Assembly: GCF_902686445.1 (NCBI RefSeq) | Contig: NC_062217.1 | Coordinates: forward strand, 174,533,598-174,597,597 | Source of the DNA: Sciurus carolinensis | Lineage: Eukaryota; Chordata; Mammalia; Rodentia; Sciuridae | Length of the DNA: 64,000 nucleotides | Reading direction: 5' to 3' | Shown here: in pieces, positions 55,147 to 64,000 of the stretch | Position numbering within the stretch: the first letter of the stretch is position 1 | Layout of the letters: each line of letters opens with the position of its first letter | Translations under genes and position numbers: made by a program | Notes under the pieces: generated by a model | What the model was told of the DNA's origin: nothing | The model's input: the letters and a program-made list of their open reading frames with translations, nothing else | The model's database searches: none

Positions 55147-58119
55147 TGCTGCCCCACTGCTGGGTGCAGGGAGCAGAACTCCTGCATCTCCACTCGCTGC
55201 GTGGTCTCCTGGCAGCACTGTCTGATCCAAGCTCCTGCCAAGGCCTCCGCTCCCTCTGCAGCCACCACCTGCTCCTCAGGAACTCCACCTGGGTCTTCAT
55301 CTCTGGGCAGTTCACACGAAGACTGTCTGCCTCACCTGTAGCCTGCCATTTGTGGGGAATGCATGATGAATTTTGTAATCGATATTTTAATGTCCATGAA
55401 GTCAGGATGCACTTTGAGTTTTCCAGGGCACCCAGACAGCTGTCCATAACGACATCTGGTTTGTCTGACGTTCCTCTCTACATTCCACTCAGCAGATGTG
55501 AGACTGAGTTGGCATCAACTTTTCTCCATAGAGGTGATCAACCTGGGTAGCCAGACGAGGTTCCTGCCTCAACCCTGGTGCTGACCTGGAGCCATGTGAT
55601 CTGGTTTGAAGTGCACCTGCTCCGGTGCTGTCCTCAGCCATCCATCTAGCCTTTCCTCCATAGGCAGTGAGCAGTTATAATAGTCCAGGAGAGCCATGGG
55701 GACAATCTTTAGGTTTCATGGTTATGCAGTGCCAAGGATTTTGGAAAACATCCGTAGGGCTCCCGCTGAGCTTGTGATTGTCAGAGATTGGGCCTCTGCA
55801 TTAGACAACAGGAGCAAAGCCAGCTTTTCTGACTCCCTCTTCTGCAGCTCTTCTTTCTGTGGCTCCTCCACCCAGCACACCTTTGCTCCATGCCTTTCCT
55901 GGCTGACTTGCTGTGCTCATCTATCTCCAGCCATTCCCTGGTGATTGCCATGCTCCTGCAGATGAACCCCCATGGGGTTTTGAGTCCTGTAGAAGTGTAG
56001 GCAATGTGACTTTGGTTGCAGCTAGTCAGTTGGAAGCTTTGAGGATCAGAAGAGGTTGGGTGGTTGGGTTCCAGGTGGGGAGTGTATTTGTACAGGAAGG
56101 AGCCACCTCATGGTCCTCAGATTCTCCCAGTGCTGAGGAGGAGGGCTGCAGAGGAGGGATGAGCAGGTTGGAGACTGCAGGAGGAGGAGCAGCCAGAGAG
56201 GGGTGTAAGGGAGGCAGCAAGGTCCCCCAGCAAGGGCTGTGCGCTTGCAGTGCCTCCTGCTAACTCATGCCAGGAGCAGGGAAGCCTGGAGGCCCGCACA
56301 GCAGTGAGCTACCACCCCTTCTCCATCTCTCCTTCCCTGGCTGCTCCCTGCATCAGGGACTCATTGGTGTCAGCCTGCGAGGCGGAGGAGACGCTGTACC
56401 CACACACTCTTGGGGATAATAGCCACGTGGATACAACGAGTCAGCATGACCTCAGGCAGAATTTATTTCAGAAGCCCAGCCTGTGCTCTGGGATGCTGGA
56501 AATGCCGATGTGGTGATGTGGTGTGTTGCCTTTGTGATGTGTTTGTCATTTGAGTGGGTTCATCTCTGCTTCCCCACGCTGGCCAGGCCCCGAAGGAGAG
56601 AGAAGTAAATCAGCAGGACATTATGTGTTTGCTTCAGTGTGGAGCAATGTTCCCCATTGCAGAGGAGGAAGGGGACTGAGTCTCCTCCTTTTCCAAGCAG
56701 CAGGATGATGAGTGCATCTCCTGAGGTCCCCCATGGGGAACAGGACTTGGGGGAGATGCAGCCTCCTGGTCCTGAGCCTCCAGCCAAGGAGCACCTTTCC
56801 CTCCATTCCTTGGTGCACTGCCCCATCCTGGAGAACTCTGGGGAAATGCAGCTCATGCCTCAACGAGGCACGACGTTTCTGGAGCCTTGGGGCCACACTG
56901 GTGCTCCCCACCTTCCCACCCCTGGCTGTGTCCAGCTTCACCTCTCACCTCAGGGATCCCAGCCTCCGCCTTCCCTCCCCGTAAACCAGATTTCCACGTG
57001 AGGGCCTTTCTCTGCACCCACCGTTACTCATTGTCTTGATGCAGCTCCTCATCTTTGAATCTTGGCATGAGGTGCTGAAATGCATCTTCTGTGAGGGGAC
57101 TGGCACCCCTTGGGTGGCCACTCAGACATGGGCAGCAGGATGCCAACCAGACCATGGAAACCAGGGACCCATCTGCTGGCGATGTCCTGGCTCCGTGGGT
57201 TCACTGGCCCAGCGTGTGCGGAAGCACTGGCCTGCCCTCCTTTTAGATCTGGAGCTACGATGGAAACAGAGCATGGTTTGACTACATCCCACAAACTATG
57301 GAGGCAGGATCTCTGTTTGTTGGTGAAGAATCTTCTACTTTATATTGTATTGAATATCTCGCTCTTGTCCCCATAGTGGAAATCACCTGAGAGCTGGAAA
57401 AGTGACTTGCAGCGTCCCCGTTGATATGCTTTGTCTCTCCTGGGCCTTCCACCCAGGGCTGCTGGGTACTCAATTATTCTGTGTTTTATAGTTGTTGTTC
57501 TGGACTAAAGAGGGCTCTGGGCCCAGGTCTGTCCACCACAAAGAAAAGCATTCTGCTGTCCTGGGAAGTGGCACCATCTTGCCCTTCTTTCAACCACTTC
57601 CTTTGTGCATAGCCTAGTTGGTTCACCTCCAGCTTGACGTTGCAGTAACCCAATGACAGCCTTTCAGTGGCTGCCTGGGGCCCTGCAGATATCACACAGG
57701 AGCCTCACGCCCCGCTCAGCACCATTTCCAGCACCCACCATCAACAGGGCTCAAGGGCACTGTCTGCCTTCCATGCCCAAGGTGGAGAATCTCAAATCAT
57801 AGAGATCATGGGAAAGCAGCCGTGATAAGAGGCACAGAGTCCCGGACAGGCACTCGCTCATGACAGGAGGCTTCGTATCATTTGATGATGTTCCAAAGCA
57901 ATTTTTGAATTTGCTAATTTCAGAAATACAACTGCGGGTAAACAGACACTAATTAAGGACACTTTCTCCCTCTTCAGCATTTGCCACAGAGTTCTCTAAA
58001 GAACTCCAGGCCACCTCGTCTCCCTGGAGCTTGCTTCTCCTGCCCACCCTTCTCCTACCGGGAGCACCTGGCAGCCAATACAAAGCATTCCAAAAGCAAG
58101 GAGACTGGGTAGGTGAGTG
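55147..58119. other. Spacer, no gene recognised
   Basis: A 3-kb stretch without a supported gene. Frames of up to 175 codons on minus (54920-55447, mostly inside the LTR) and 120 on plus (56639-57001) lack domains. Parts of 56.2-57.7 kb have the even composition of an old LTR element, but I cannot find termini. An AT-rich block lies at 57885-57965. Confidence 0.45.
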
Positions 58120-58420
58120 TCCTTTAAAATTTGTTTTAAATGCTTCACACATGCAAGAAGATAAAGCTAAAGCACCTGAGATGTAAACAACACTATAACC
58201 AACAGCCACGTGCCCCCACCGGGCTCATGGGTTAGAAAGGAGTGCAACCCAGGTACCGGTGCTTGGCAGGCTCCCTCCCTCCCTGCCCCCTGCATCTGGT
58301 GTTTCTCATTCTGCCCTTGACTTTCTCTGTACGTGTCATAAATAAAATGGTATTGATAATTCAATGGTTTAAAATTACAGCATTGAATAAAAACATAGAT
58401 AAGTTCTCTGGAAGGGCTGA
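58120..58420 (-). mobile_element. Ancient LINE-1 3'UTR fragment (antisense)
   Basis: 'ccaacagccacgtgcccccacc' in decayed form, then 'gcatctggtgtttctcattc', 'tgcccttgactttctctgta' and 'cataaataaaatggtattg' follow the order of antisense L1M 3'UTR. Diverged; ends approximate. Confidence 0.5.
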
Positions 58421-58499
58421 GAGCCAATTCCATTTTTCTTCTAAATGTGGATCTGTTGCCTCAGGAGTGCTGAATTCGAGGGCCCTTCTTCCCTTTTCT

Positions 58500-58745
58500 G
58501 CTGCAGAGCCCCTGGGTGCTGCAGGGAGTGCCATGCACGTGGGGTCTTGTTCTGGAATGTTCCATCGTGCTGGTGTGTTGCTTCTTCCTGCTCAGATCCT
58601 CACTGTTGTGTAGCTAGAGCATCGAGTTCTGGATGTGCTGCTAGACGCTTTCCTGTGCTCACTCTTCATCCAGAGTGGCTCAGCTGTTCTTAGCCCTTTG
58701 CTTTTCCATATAAATTTTAGGTTCAGTTAGTAAAGTTCCATGTAC
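58500..58745 (-). mobile_element. LINE-1 ORF2 fragment (antisense)
   Basis: The end of the stretch, 'agccctttgcttttccatat' followed by 'aaattttaggttcagtt', is a strong antisense ORF2 signature. The preceding 'gttctggatgtgctgctag' region also aligns in order. Probably the same old insertion as the 3'UTR fragment just upstream, with an internal deletion or decay. Confidence 0.6.
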
Positions 58746-59231
58746 AGCCCTGTGGCGGCCTTGGCTGGGACTGCTCGGAGGAGAGCAGCTTGGGAGACAT
58801 TGGGCCTCGCCACGTCTCCTCTCCTCGCCCACGAACCTGGCCTCTCCTTTCTCCATGGATGCATCACCCACGGGCTTTCAAGGAAGCACAGTGATCATCT
58901 CTACAGCAAACAGCCTGGGGACCAGCCAGGGCAGGCTGTGTCGCACTGTAGTCACCATGGTCCCAAAATCTTGGTGGCTGGAACAAAAGGTGCACTTGTC
59001 ATTCCTGCCCTGTCCACAGTGGCCTGTGGGGCTCTCGTCTCTGAAGGCACGGTGCCAACCCTGATGTTCCCCAGAGGCTCCCGCTCACCCTGCACTTGCC
59101 TCAGGTGGCTGTCATTTGCTTGAGTCAAAGATCATGTGCCCCAGTGCGCGTGTGGGTGTTCGTTCTGAGTGGCGGTGCCTGGGCACTGCAGAGCCAGCCC
59201 TCCCTGGCACACGCCATTTCAATCAGCGCTT
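58746..59231. other. Spacer, no gene recognised
   Basis: No supported feature. Short frames on both strands only. Confidence 0.5.
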
Positions 59232-59396
59232 CCAGTGCAGCGTGCGCAGGGCTTCCGTCCAGTGCAGCATGTGCAGGGGCTTCCATCCAGTGCAGCGTGC
59301 ACAGGGGCTTCCGTTCAGTGCAGCGTGCACAGGGGCTTCCATCCAGTGCAGCGTGTGCAGGGGCTTCCGTCCAGTGCAGCGTGTGCAGGGCTTCCA
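59232..59396 (+). repeat. 28-bp minisatellite, about six units
   Basis: About six head-to-tail units of 27-28 bases, each containing ccagtgcagcgtg, gcaggggcttcc and a short variable end. Units differ by a few substitutions (cgtgcgc, catgtgc, cgtgcac, cgtgtgc) and two lack one G. Because 28 is not a multiple of three, successive units are read in rotating frames. All six frames stay largely open, creating several overlapping pseudo-ORFs of 84-190 codons that should not be taken as genes. Confidence 0.95.
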
Positions 59397-60049
59397 CGGG
59401 CTTCTCACACTGAGCTTCTCTGAGGCCCCTGAGGCACAGAGGTGGGAAGGGAAACGGGCACTGGGAAGGAATGGACCAGCGAGGAAGAGTGAGCCTCTGC
59501 CCCAAGGCTGTGACTGGGCCCCGATGAGACCCTGGTGAGAAGCCTGAGGCCAGGGCCTAGGGAGGGCTTGCCCGGAAATGCCAGTCAATGCCCCTGGGGA
59601 CCTGGGGCTGGGGTGGGACTCCCCTGGAAAGCTACCAGGACTCTGATCTGGGCAGCAGAACTGGTCCTGAGACTCACTGCCCTTTTCTCTGGGACAGGTC
59701 ATTAGGGATGGATGCTTGCTTGTTCTGCCACCTAACCCAGTGGACGTCGGCTGCACCCAGCAGAGCTGCTGAGCCATCAAATGCCAGCCGGCCACTCAAC
59801 CAACATCCACCCCGACCTAGAGAAGTCTCAAAACGCATGTCCAGTGAAGATGCATGTGAGACTCCTCAGCAGCTTTACTCATTAGGGCTCAGTCCCAGAG
59901 GCACCCGGAGGTCCAAGCTGGCACCAGACAGTTGACGCGTACTTCCTGGGTGCCACGCAGCACTGCTCAAGCTCTGGCACACATGGCAGTGTGGATGGCC
60001 TTGGAACGTGCCGAGAGGTGCCAGCAGCCAAAATCCATGCTGTTTGCTT
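59397..60049. other. Spacer, no gene recognised
   Basis: No supported feature. Overlapping frames extend out of the minisatellite. Confidence 0.5.
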
Positions 60050-60304
60050 CCTGTAAGAAATGTCCAGAGAGGGAGAATTTATAGATGCAGGAGGCAGACC
60101 AGCGTTTGCCTAAGGCTGGGCATGGAGCAGAGGTTGGGTTCCAGACCGTAAATGGGTGAGAGGGAGCTTGTTGGGGTGAAAATACGCTGAACTCACATCG
60201 TAGTGATGGTTGCACGACTCCAGAGCTTCAAATAGCATAGAGTTGGCGTGTACTCATCCACTCGGTGCATTTTCCTGTGGGTAACAGATACCTCAGTAAA
60301 CCTG
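60050..60304 (+). mobile_element. Ancient LINE-1 3' end (sense)
   Basis: Sense L1 3' end: 'gaaatgtccagagaggg', then 'aatttatagatgcaggagg', then 'cgtagtgatggttgcacgac', ending 'gtaacagatacctcagtaaa'. Order and spacing match the last ~250 bases of old L1 families. Confidence 0.75.
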
Positions 60305-60318
60305 TGGCACACACGCCA

Positions 60319-60550
60319 TCCATCTGGCTCCTATGTGCTTCTCCAGAGGAAATAACAAGAGCTGTTTCTGAACACTTGTAAAAGCCCTTTTACACAATTG
60401 CCAAAAAATCAGAAATAGCACAAATGGCACCACTCGCTAAAGGGACAAGCGAGTGGCAGCAGAGCCACAGGGTGGAATACCGTTCTGCCATCAAAGGGAC
60501 AAACCGCAGCATGTGACATGAGGTGGTTAGACCTCAAGAAGCCAGCGGCT
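60319..60550 (+). mobile_element. LINE-1 ORF2-end fragment (sense)
   Basis: Sense L1 from just upstream of the piece at 60050-60304 in the L1 consensus. 'cccttttacacaattgcc' and 'aaaaaatcagaaatagcac' are followed by 'aaatggcaccactcgctaaa', 'ggtggaataccgttctgcc' and 'tcaagaagccag'. The two pieces are in the same orientation but in reversed order, so they come from separate insertions or a local rearrangement. Confidence 0.65.
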
Positions 60551-63164
60551 GAGGGATCACCGTGTGGGTGCCCTTGAAGGTATCCTGGACAAGATGCACT
60601 GTGCCGCAGCAGTCAGGGTCCCGACACTGAAGGGTACAGGGCTCTGGGAACTTGGGGACATTCTGCATCTGGCTCATGGTGGTGGCTGTGCTGCCACATG
60701 CTATGTCCAAATGGACCAGGCAACGGTCTCCTGGAGCGGGGGTTGTGCAGTGTGTGAACTGACCTCCATTAACCCGACTTGAACATGGAACACCCATAGG
60801 CCTGTGGCAGTGCATCCAGCTCTCCGCCTGTGTGCCGTGCAGCTGAGGACAGGTCCCCTGGGCTGCCACAGAGAGGCTGGTGGGCAATGGACTGTGGAGG
60901 ACGTGAGGCTGTGCTGGCTTCCACTTCCTGTTTCTTAGAACATCGTTCCTGGGATCCTGGAAGATGCAGGGGTTCCAGGTGTCTGGTCGGAAGTCCAGCA
61001 GAGGCTGTCCATGCCCTCCTGCTGAGGGTGTCTTGCCAGGGAAGCATCCCAGGAGCGAGGGCCGTAGAGCACCCCTGGGTGTCTCAGCAGAGGAGAGCCC
61101 TGACCAACGCTGGCCTGTCTGGACTCCCAACCTCAAAATCCAGGAACGGAGGTAAAGGCAGGGTGCCTTCAGCAACTGTGCCTTGAGGGTACTTGGTGAT
61201 GTGGTGATTGTCACTTGGAACCACAGGCATCCTGTGCCCCTGGCTCCTCTGCACACATGTGGTCAGTGTTCTGGCGGAAGGGCACCAGGCCAGGCCCCTT
61301 CTGGGCAGGGAGCTGCTATTCCCCAGGCCCAGCTGACACCTGCTTCCCAGCCTGGCTTCTGGAAGCTCCTGCACTCTCAAAAGGAACTGGTTTGGTAAAA
61401 CCCACCTCCTCTGGGTCTTCCTGGGGTGGGATTGGAGCTTCTAAGCACCCACCTGGGCACTCTGGCCAGCTTGGCCAGCAAGAGCTGCTCCGGGAGATCT
61501 CCCTGCTAGACTGGGAGGACTTAGTCGGGGCAAAGCTGGCCGCTGGCCTGGTCTCTGACGGTGGCAGGGCAGGGGACACCTCCCTCCTGGTCTCTGTAGC
61601 AGCCTTGGGCTGGGGTGAGGGTCAGGCTTGCTACAGGGGTGCAGGCCGTGCAGCAGCCAGGTGGCCTGCCCTTCAGGCCAGGGAGAAGCTTCAGCGTGAG
61701 CCTTGGAGGTGCCCTCAGCTGACCAGAGCTGGGGGAGCCACCCTGCCTTACCACCTCTGCACTCTCTCAGGTTGCTGTGGAGAGAGCTCAGGACCTGTCC
61801 TCAAGGCGCCCCTTGAGGACACGGTGTGTCACGTCACGGTTTCAGTCAAGTTCCCTAAGTCGGCCCACAGTGAGGGCTGCGGGAGACAGAGCAGCCTAGT
61901 GGCAGAGGGGTGGGTTTTATGGCTGCCCGTCTACAGCCGAGACATGCAGGTGGCAGAAAAGGGTGGGATGAAAAGCCACCCTACAGAGATCATCCACTGA
62001 GTCCTGTGTGAGTGGCTGCACGGGAAGATCGTGAGCCTGGATCTGCTTGCAGACTCCCCCAGATGTTGCGGACACCAAATGGCAGTCGCAACTTGCTCAT
62101 ACAATTTTTTCTCTCTGTGATAAAGTGTCTTTTCTGGCCACGTAGCCCTTAGGCTCGTGCATTTGGAAGACCTGAATCCTGCCTTATCTTTTTGTGAATT
62201 GAGACACGGGGCTCATTGCTGGCTTGTGTAGCAGAGACCTGTTCTCCACATTTTGGACACGTGGGGACAGATGGCAGTGACGATGCCCTTACAGGCTCAC
62301 TGCATCCTGAGGCGGGGTCCTGCCCTGGGGGTCCTGCCTTGGGGGCTGCGTAACATGGTGACCTGGGAAGGTGCACACATGCTCTTTCCTGCTGCGAAGG
62401 CTTCTGGGACCAGAACACCCGTGTGAACAGAATCCTACTAAAACACTCATCCAAGAACAAAGTGATGATTATATTTATACATTTGCTTCTAGATAAAACA
62501 GAATTGATCAAAGATCTAGCGTTTAACCACTACAGTAGTTCTCAATTTTGCAAAAGTACATTCTAAGCTTCCTCAAACAAGAAGCCAGGGGACTAAGCCG
62601 TTTCCATCCTGAATAAACTGTGTCTAACCCCAGGCAGCTCAGCTGCTGTTTAACCACCTCTGTTTAACGGGTCCCCCTTCAGTGTGAGAGATTAAGGTCT
62701 GTGTCGGAGAACAGCAGCACTTAAGCTCTGCACACCCACGTCTGTGCCGCCCAGCTCCCGAGCACCCAGACTCTGCCGCTTCCGTGCTCATGAACTCACC
62801 CGGAGGGGAGTGGGGGATGTCCCCAGCCCATCATCCAGGGCTTCGCACCTCATGTTCCATTTCAGTTTGTGCTTATTAGACACCTGCGTGTGCCAGGGAC
62901 CCTCGGGGACCAGAGACACAGTTATGGTCTATGCTACTTCTCTCAGGGTGGTCTGTGGGGCTTCCTCGTCCTCTCAGTCGGTCTTTCAGGCTCCCCAGGG
63001 AGCGTGGTGCGCAAGGGGCATCTGCCCTCCTCCTTCCCTCCTGCCAGGGAGAGGAGCCTCCAGGGCACGCCACCGTTCCTCAGGTGCTCCGCTCTGGCCC
63101 TCGGCCAACAGTGCTGCTGTGCGTGTTTGTGTGCCCGTGAGAGTTGCAGTCTGCTGGTCACATG
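60551..63164. other. GC-rich spacer with two long divergent chance frames
   Basis: A 240-codon minus frame (60534-61256) and a 261-codon plus frame (61215-62000) start within 42 bases of each other, pointing apart. Neither translation has a domain, signal peptide or membrane segment I recognise. Both are crossed by other frames, and the minus frame ends inside an L1 fragment. I therefore leave them uncalled. An AT-rich block lies at 62440-62600, and a degenerate MIR-like tail may lie at 62866-62940 ('gcttattagacacctgcg', then 'tgtgccagggacc'). Confidence 0.5.
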
Positions 63165-63690
63165 GTGACTCTGTCCAGCATCTTGAGGAAGTGCCAAATC
63201 GTTTTCCAAAGCAGCGGTGACAGTCCACATGGCCACCGGTGACAGCCGAGGGCTCTGGTCTCTTCCCATCCTCCCAGGGCTGTGGCTCCCAGGCTTTCCT
63301 CTGTAGCACTCTGGGTGGGATGGAGTGCTGTACGTCGAGGTTTGGATTTGCACTTTCATAGAGACGAATGTTGTTCAGAAACTTTTAATTGCTTATTTGC
63401 CATTTCCTTGTCTGGTTTGGAAAATATTTATTCAGATTATGAGCCCATTTTTAAATTGTGTTATTCTTTTCTTATAATTGGATTGTAAGAGCTCTTTACA
63501 TATTCTGCCTATAGATCTTTTATCAGAGGTGTAATTTACAAATTCCCATTTCATGAGTTGTCATTTCACTTTCCTGAAGGTATAATCTTCAGAATTTTTA
63601 AATTTTGATAAAGTCCAGTTTGTTCATTTATCTTTAGGTGCGTGTGGTCTGGGTCTCTAGCATTCTACACAGATTTTATAGGAAACGATT
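63165..63690 (-). mobile_element. Ancient LINE-1 ORF2-end fragment (antisense)
   Basis: Antisense L1: 'cagcatcttgaggaagtgcc', 'aaatcgttttccaaagcagc', 'gatttgcactttcatagag', 'gtaagagctctttacatatt', 'tttatcagaggtgtaattta', 'catgagttgtcatttcactt' and 'gtccagtttgttcatttatc' appear in exact L1 order. The element is old, diverged and inactive. Confidence 0.85.
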
Positions 63691-63839
63691 TTTCAGCTTC
63701 TGCAAATTGAACAAACAGAAGCAAAAACCAAACTGCTGAACCTTGGCAGAGCCTCCTCAGTGCACAGCCCAGCCATGGGGTAGTGCACTCTGACAACCGT
63801 CAGTCTTCCCACAGTGACGTAACGTGTCTCTCCACTTCC
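63691..63839. other. Non-L1-like interruption
   Basis: About 150 bases between two antisense L1 blocks that I cannot align to L1. It is either a strongly decayed part of ORF2 or an inserted sequence. Confidence 0.4.
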
Positions 63840-64000
63840 CAAGACCTCTGGTTTACTTCAGTGATATTTTACAGTTTTCAGAGTATAAGTATGAACATCT
63901 TTTTATGAAATTTATTTCTGTAAGCATTTTATTGTTTTTAATGCTATTACAAATGGAATTGTTTTATTAAATTCATTTTAATTGCCTGATAATACTGATA
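63840..64000 (-). mobile_element. LINE-1 ORF2 fragment (antisense), continues past window
   Basis: Antisense ORF2: 'tttacttcagtgatatttta', 'cagttttcagagtataag', 'tttctgtaagcattttattg' and 'ctattacaaatggaattg'. The order continues the fragment at 63165-63690, so both probably belong to one insertion running beyond the right edge of the window. Confidence 0.75.

Noticed and set aside
59223..59795. 190-codon minus-strand frame with repeated histidine/alanine/cysteine blocks as a repeat protein
   Set aside because: The repetition comes from the 28-bp minisatellite read in rotating frames. Other frames through it are equally open.
1..64000. CRISPR arrays, bacterial operons, phage or plasmid features
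   Set aside because: The sequence is mammalian nuclear DNA by its repeats and CpG depletion. The few tandem arrays have no spacer structure.

Overview
Mammalian nuclear DNA, most probably from a squirrel-family rodent (Sciuridae). The best evidence is a small LINE-1 3'-end insertion at 44689-44881 and two related MaLR-type LTRs (26876-27312 on +, 54737-55146 on -). Both match element families I recall from ground-squirrel and marmot genomes. This attribution rests on recall and was not checked by a search. Base composition alternates between GC-rich, mostly CpG-poor spacer and short AT-rich islands. No operons, CRISPR arrays, tRNAs or rRNAs are present.

No protein-coding gene can be supported. 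The open frames are short, overlap on both strands, lack recognisable domains and are not joined by convincing splice sites. The longest (240 and 261 codons near 60.5-62.0 kb, 258 codons at 28.4-29.1 kb) look like chance frames in GC-rich DNA. The only real protein homology is a decayed endogenous-retrovirus reverse transcriptase at 3.1-3.8 kb, interrupted by several stops and a frameshift and carrying a changed catalytic motif. The window therefore looks intergenic or deeply intronic.

Layout: 1-8 kb holds the retroviral relic, a MER5-like fragment and an MLT1-like LTR. 8-24 kb is GC-rich spacer with MIR fragments, CpG-rich patches (14.9-15.6 and 22.2-22.6 kb) and an AT-rich block at 17.0-17.5 kb carrying OCT-, SOX- and forkhead-like sites. 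24-31 kb is the repeat-densest part: antisense L1 pieces, several MaLR LTRs and a 37-bp tandem repeat. 31-42 kb is mostly unassigned GC-rich DNA with one MaLR and two nearly identical 71-bp direct repeats. 42-46 kb has an X-box-like site, an old antisense L1 with a (CT)n(CA)n expansion flanked by 76-bp direct repeats, the young L1 insertion with target-site duplication, and a CpG island with a GC box. 47.9-53.5 kb has a DNA-transposon-like element, another MaLR and a cluster of AT-rich islands resembling conserved noncoding elements. 53-64 kb has a CpG-rich patch, the second squirrel-type MaLR, several L1 fragments and a 28-bp minisatellite; the last 0.8 kb is antisense L1.

Nothing here looks like a new multi-gene system. 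The most worthwhile leads are possible regulatory DNA (17.0-17.5, 42.7, 45.2-45.8 and 49-53 kb) and small structural oddities: the 71-bp repeats, the apparently twin-primed L1 and the 28-bp minisatellite.
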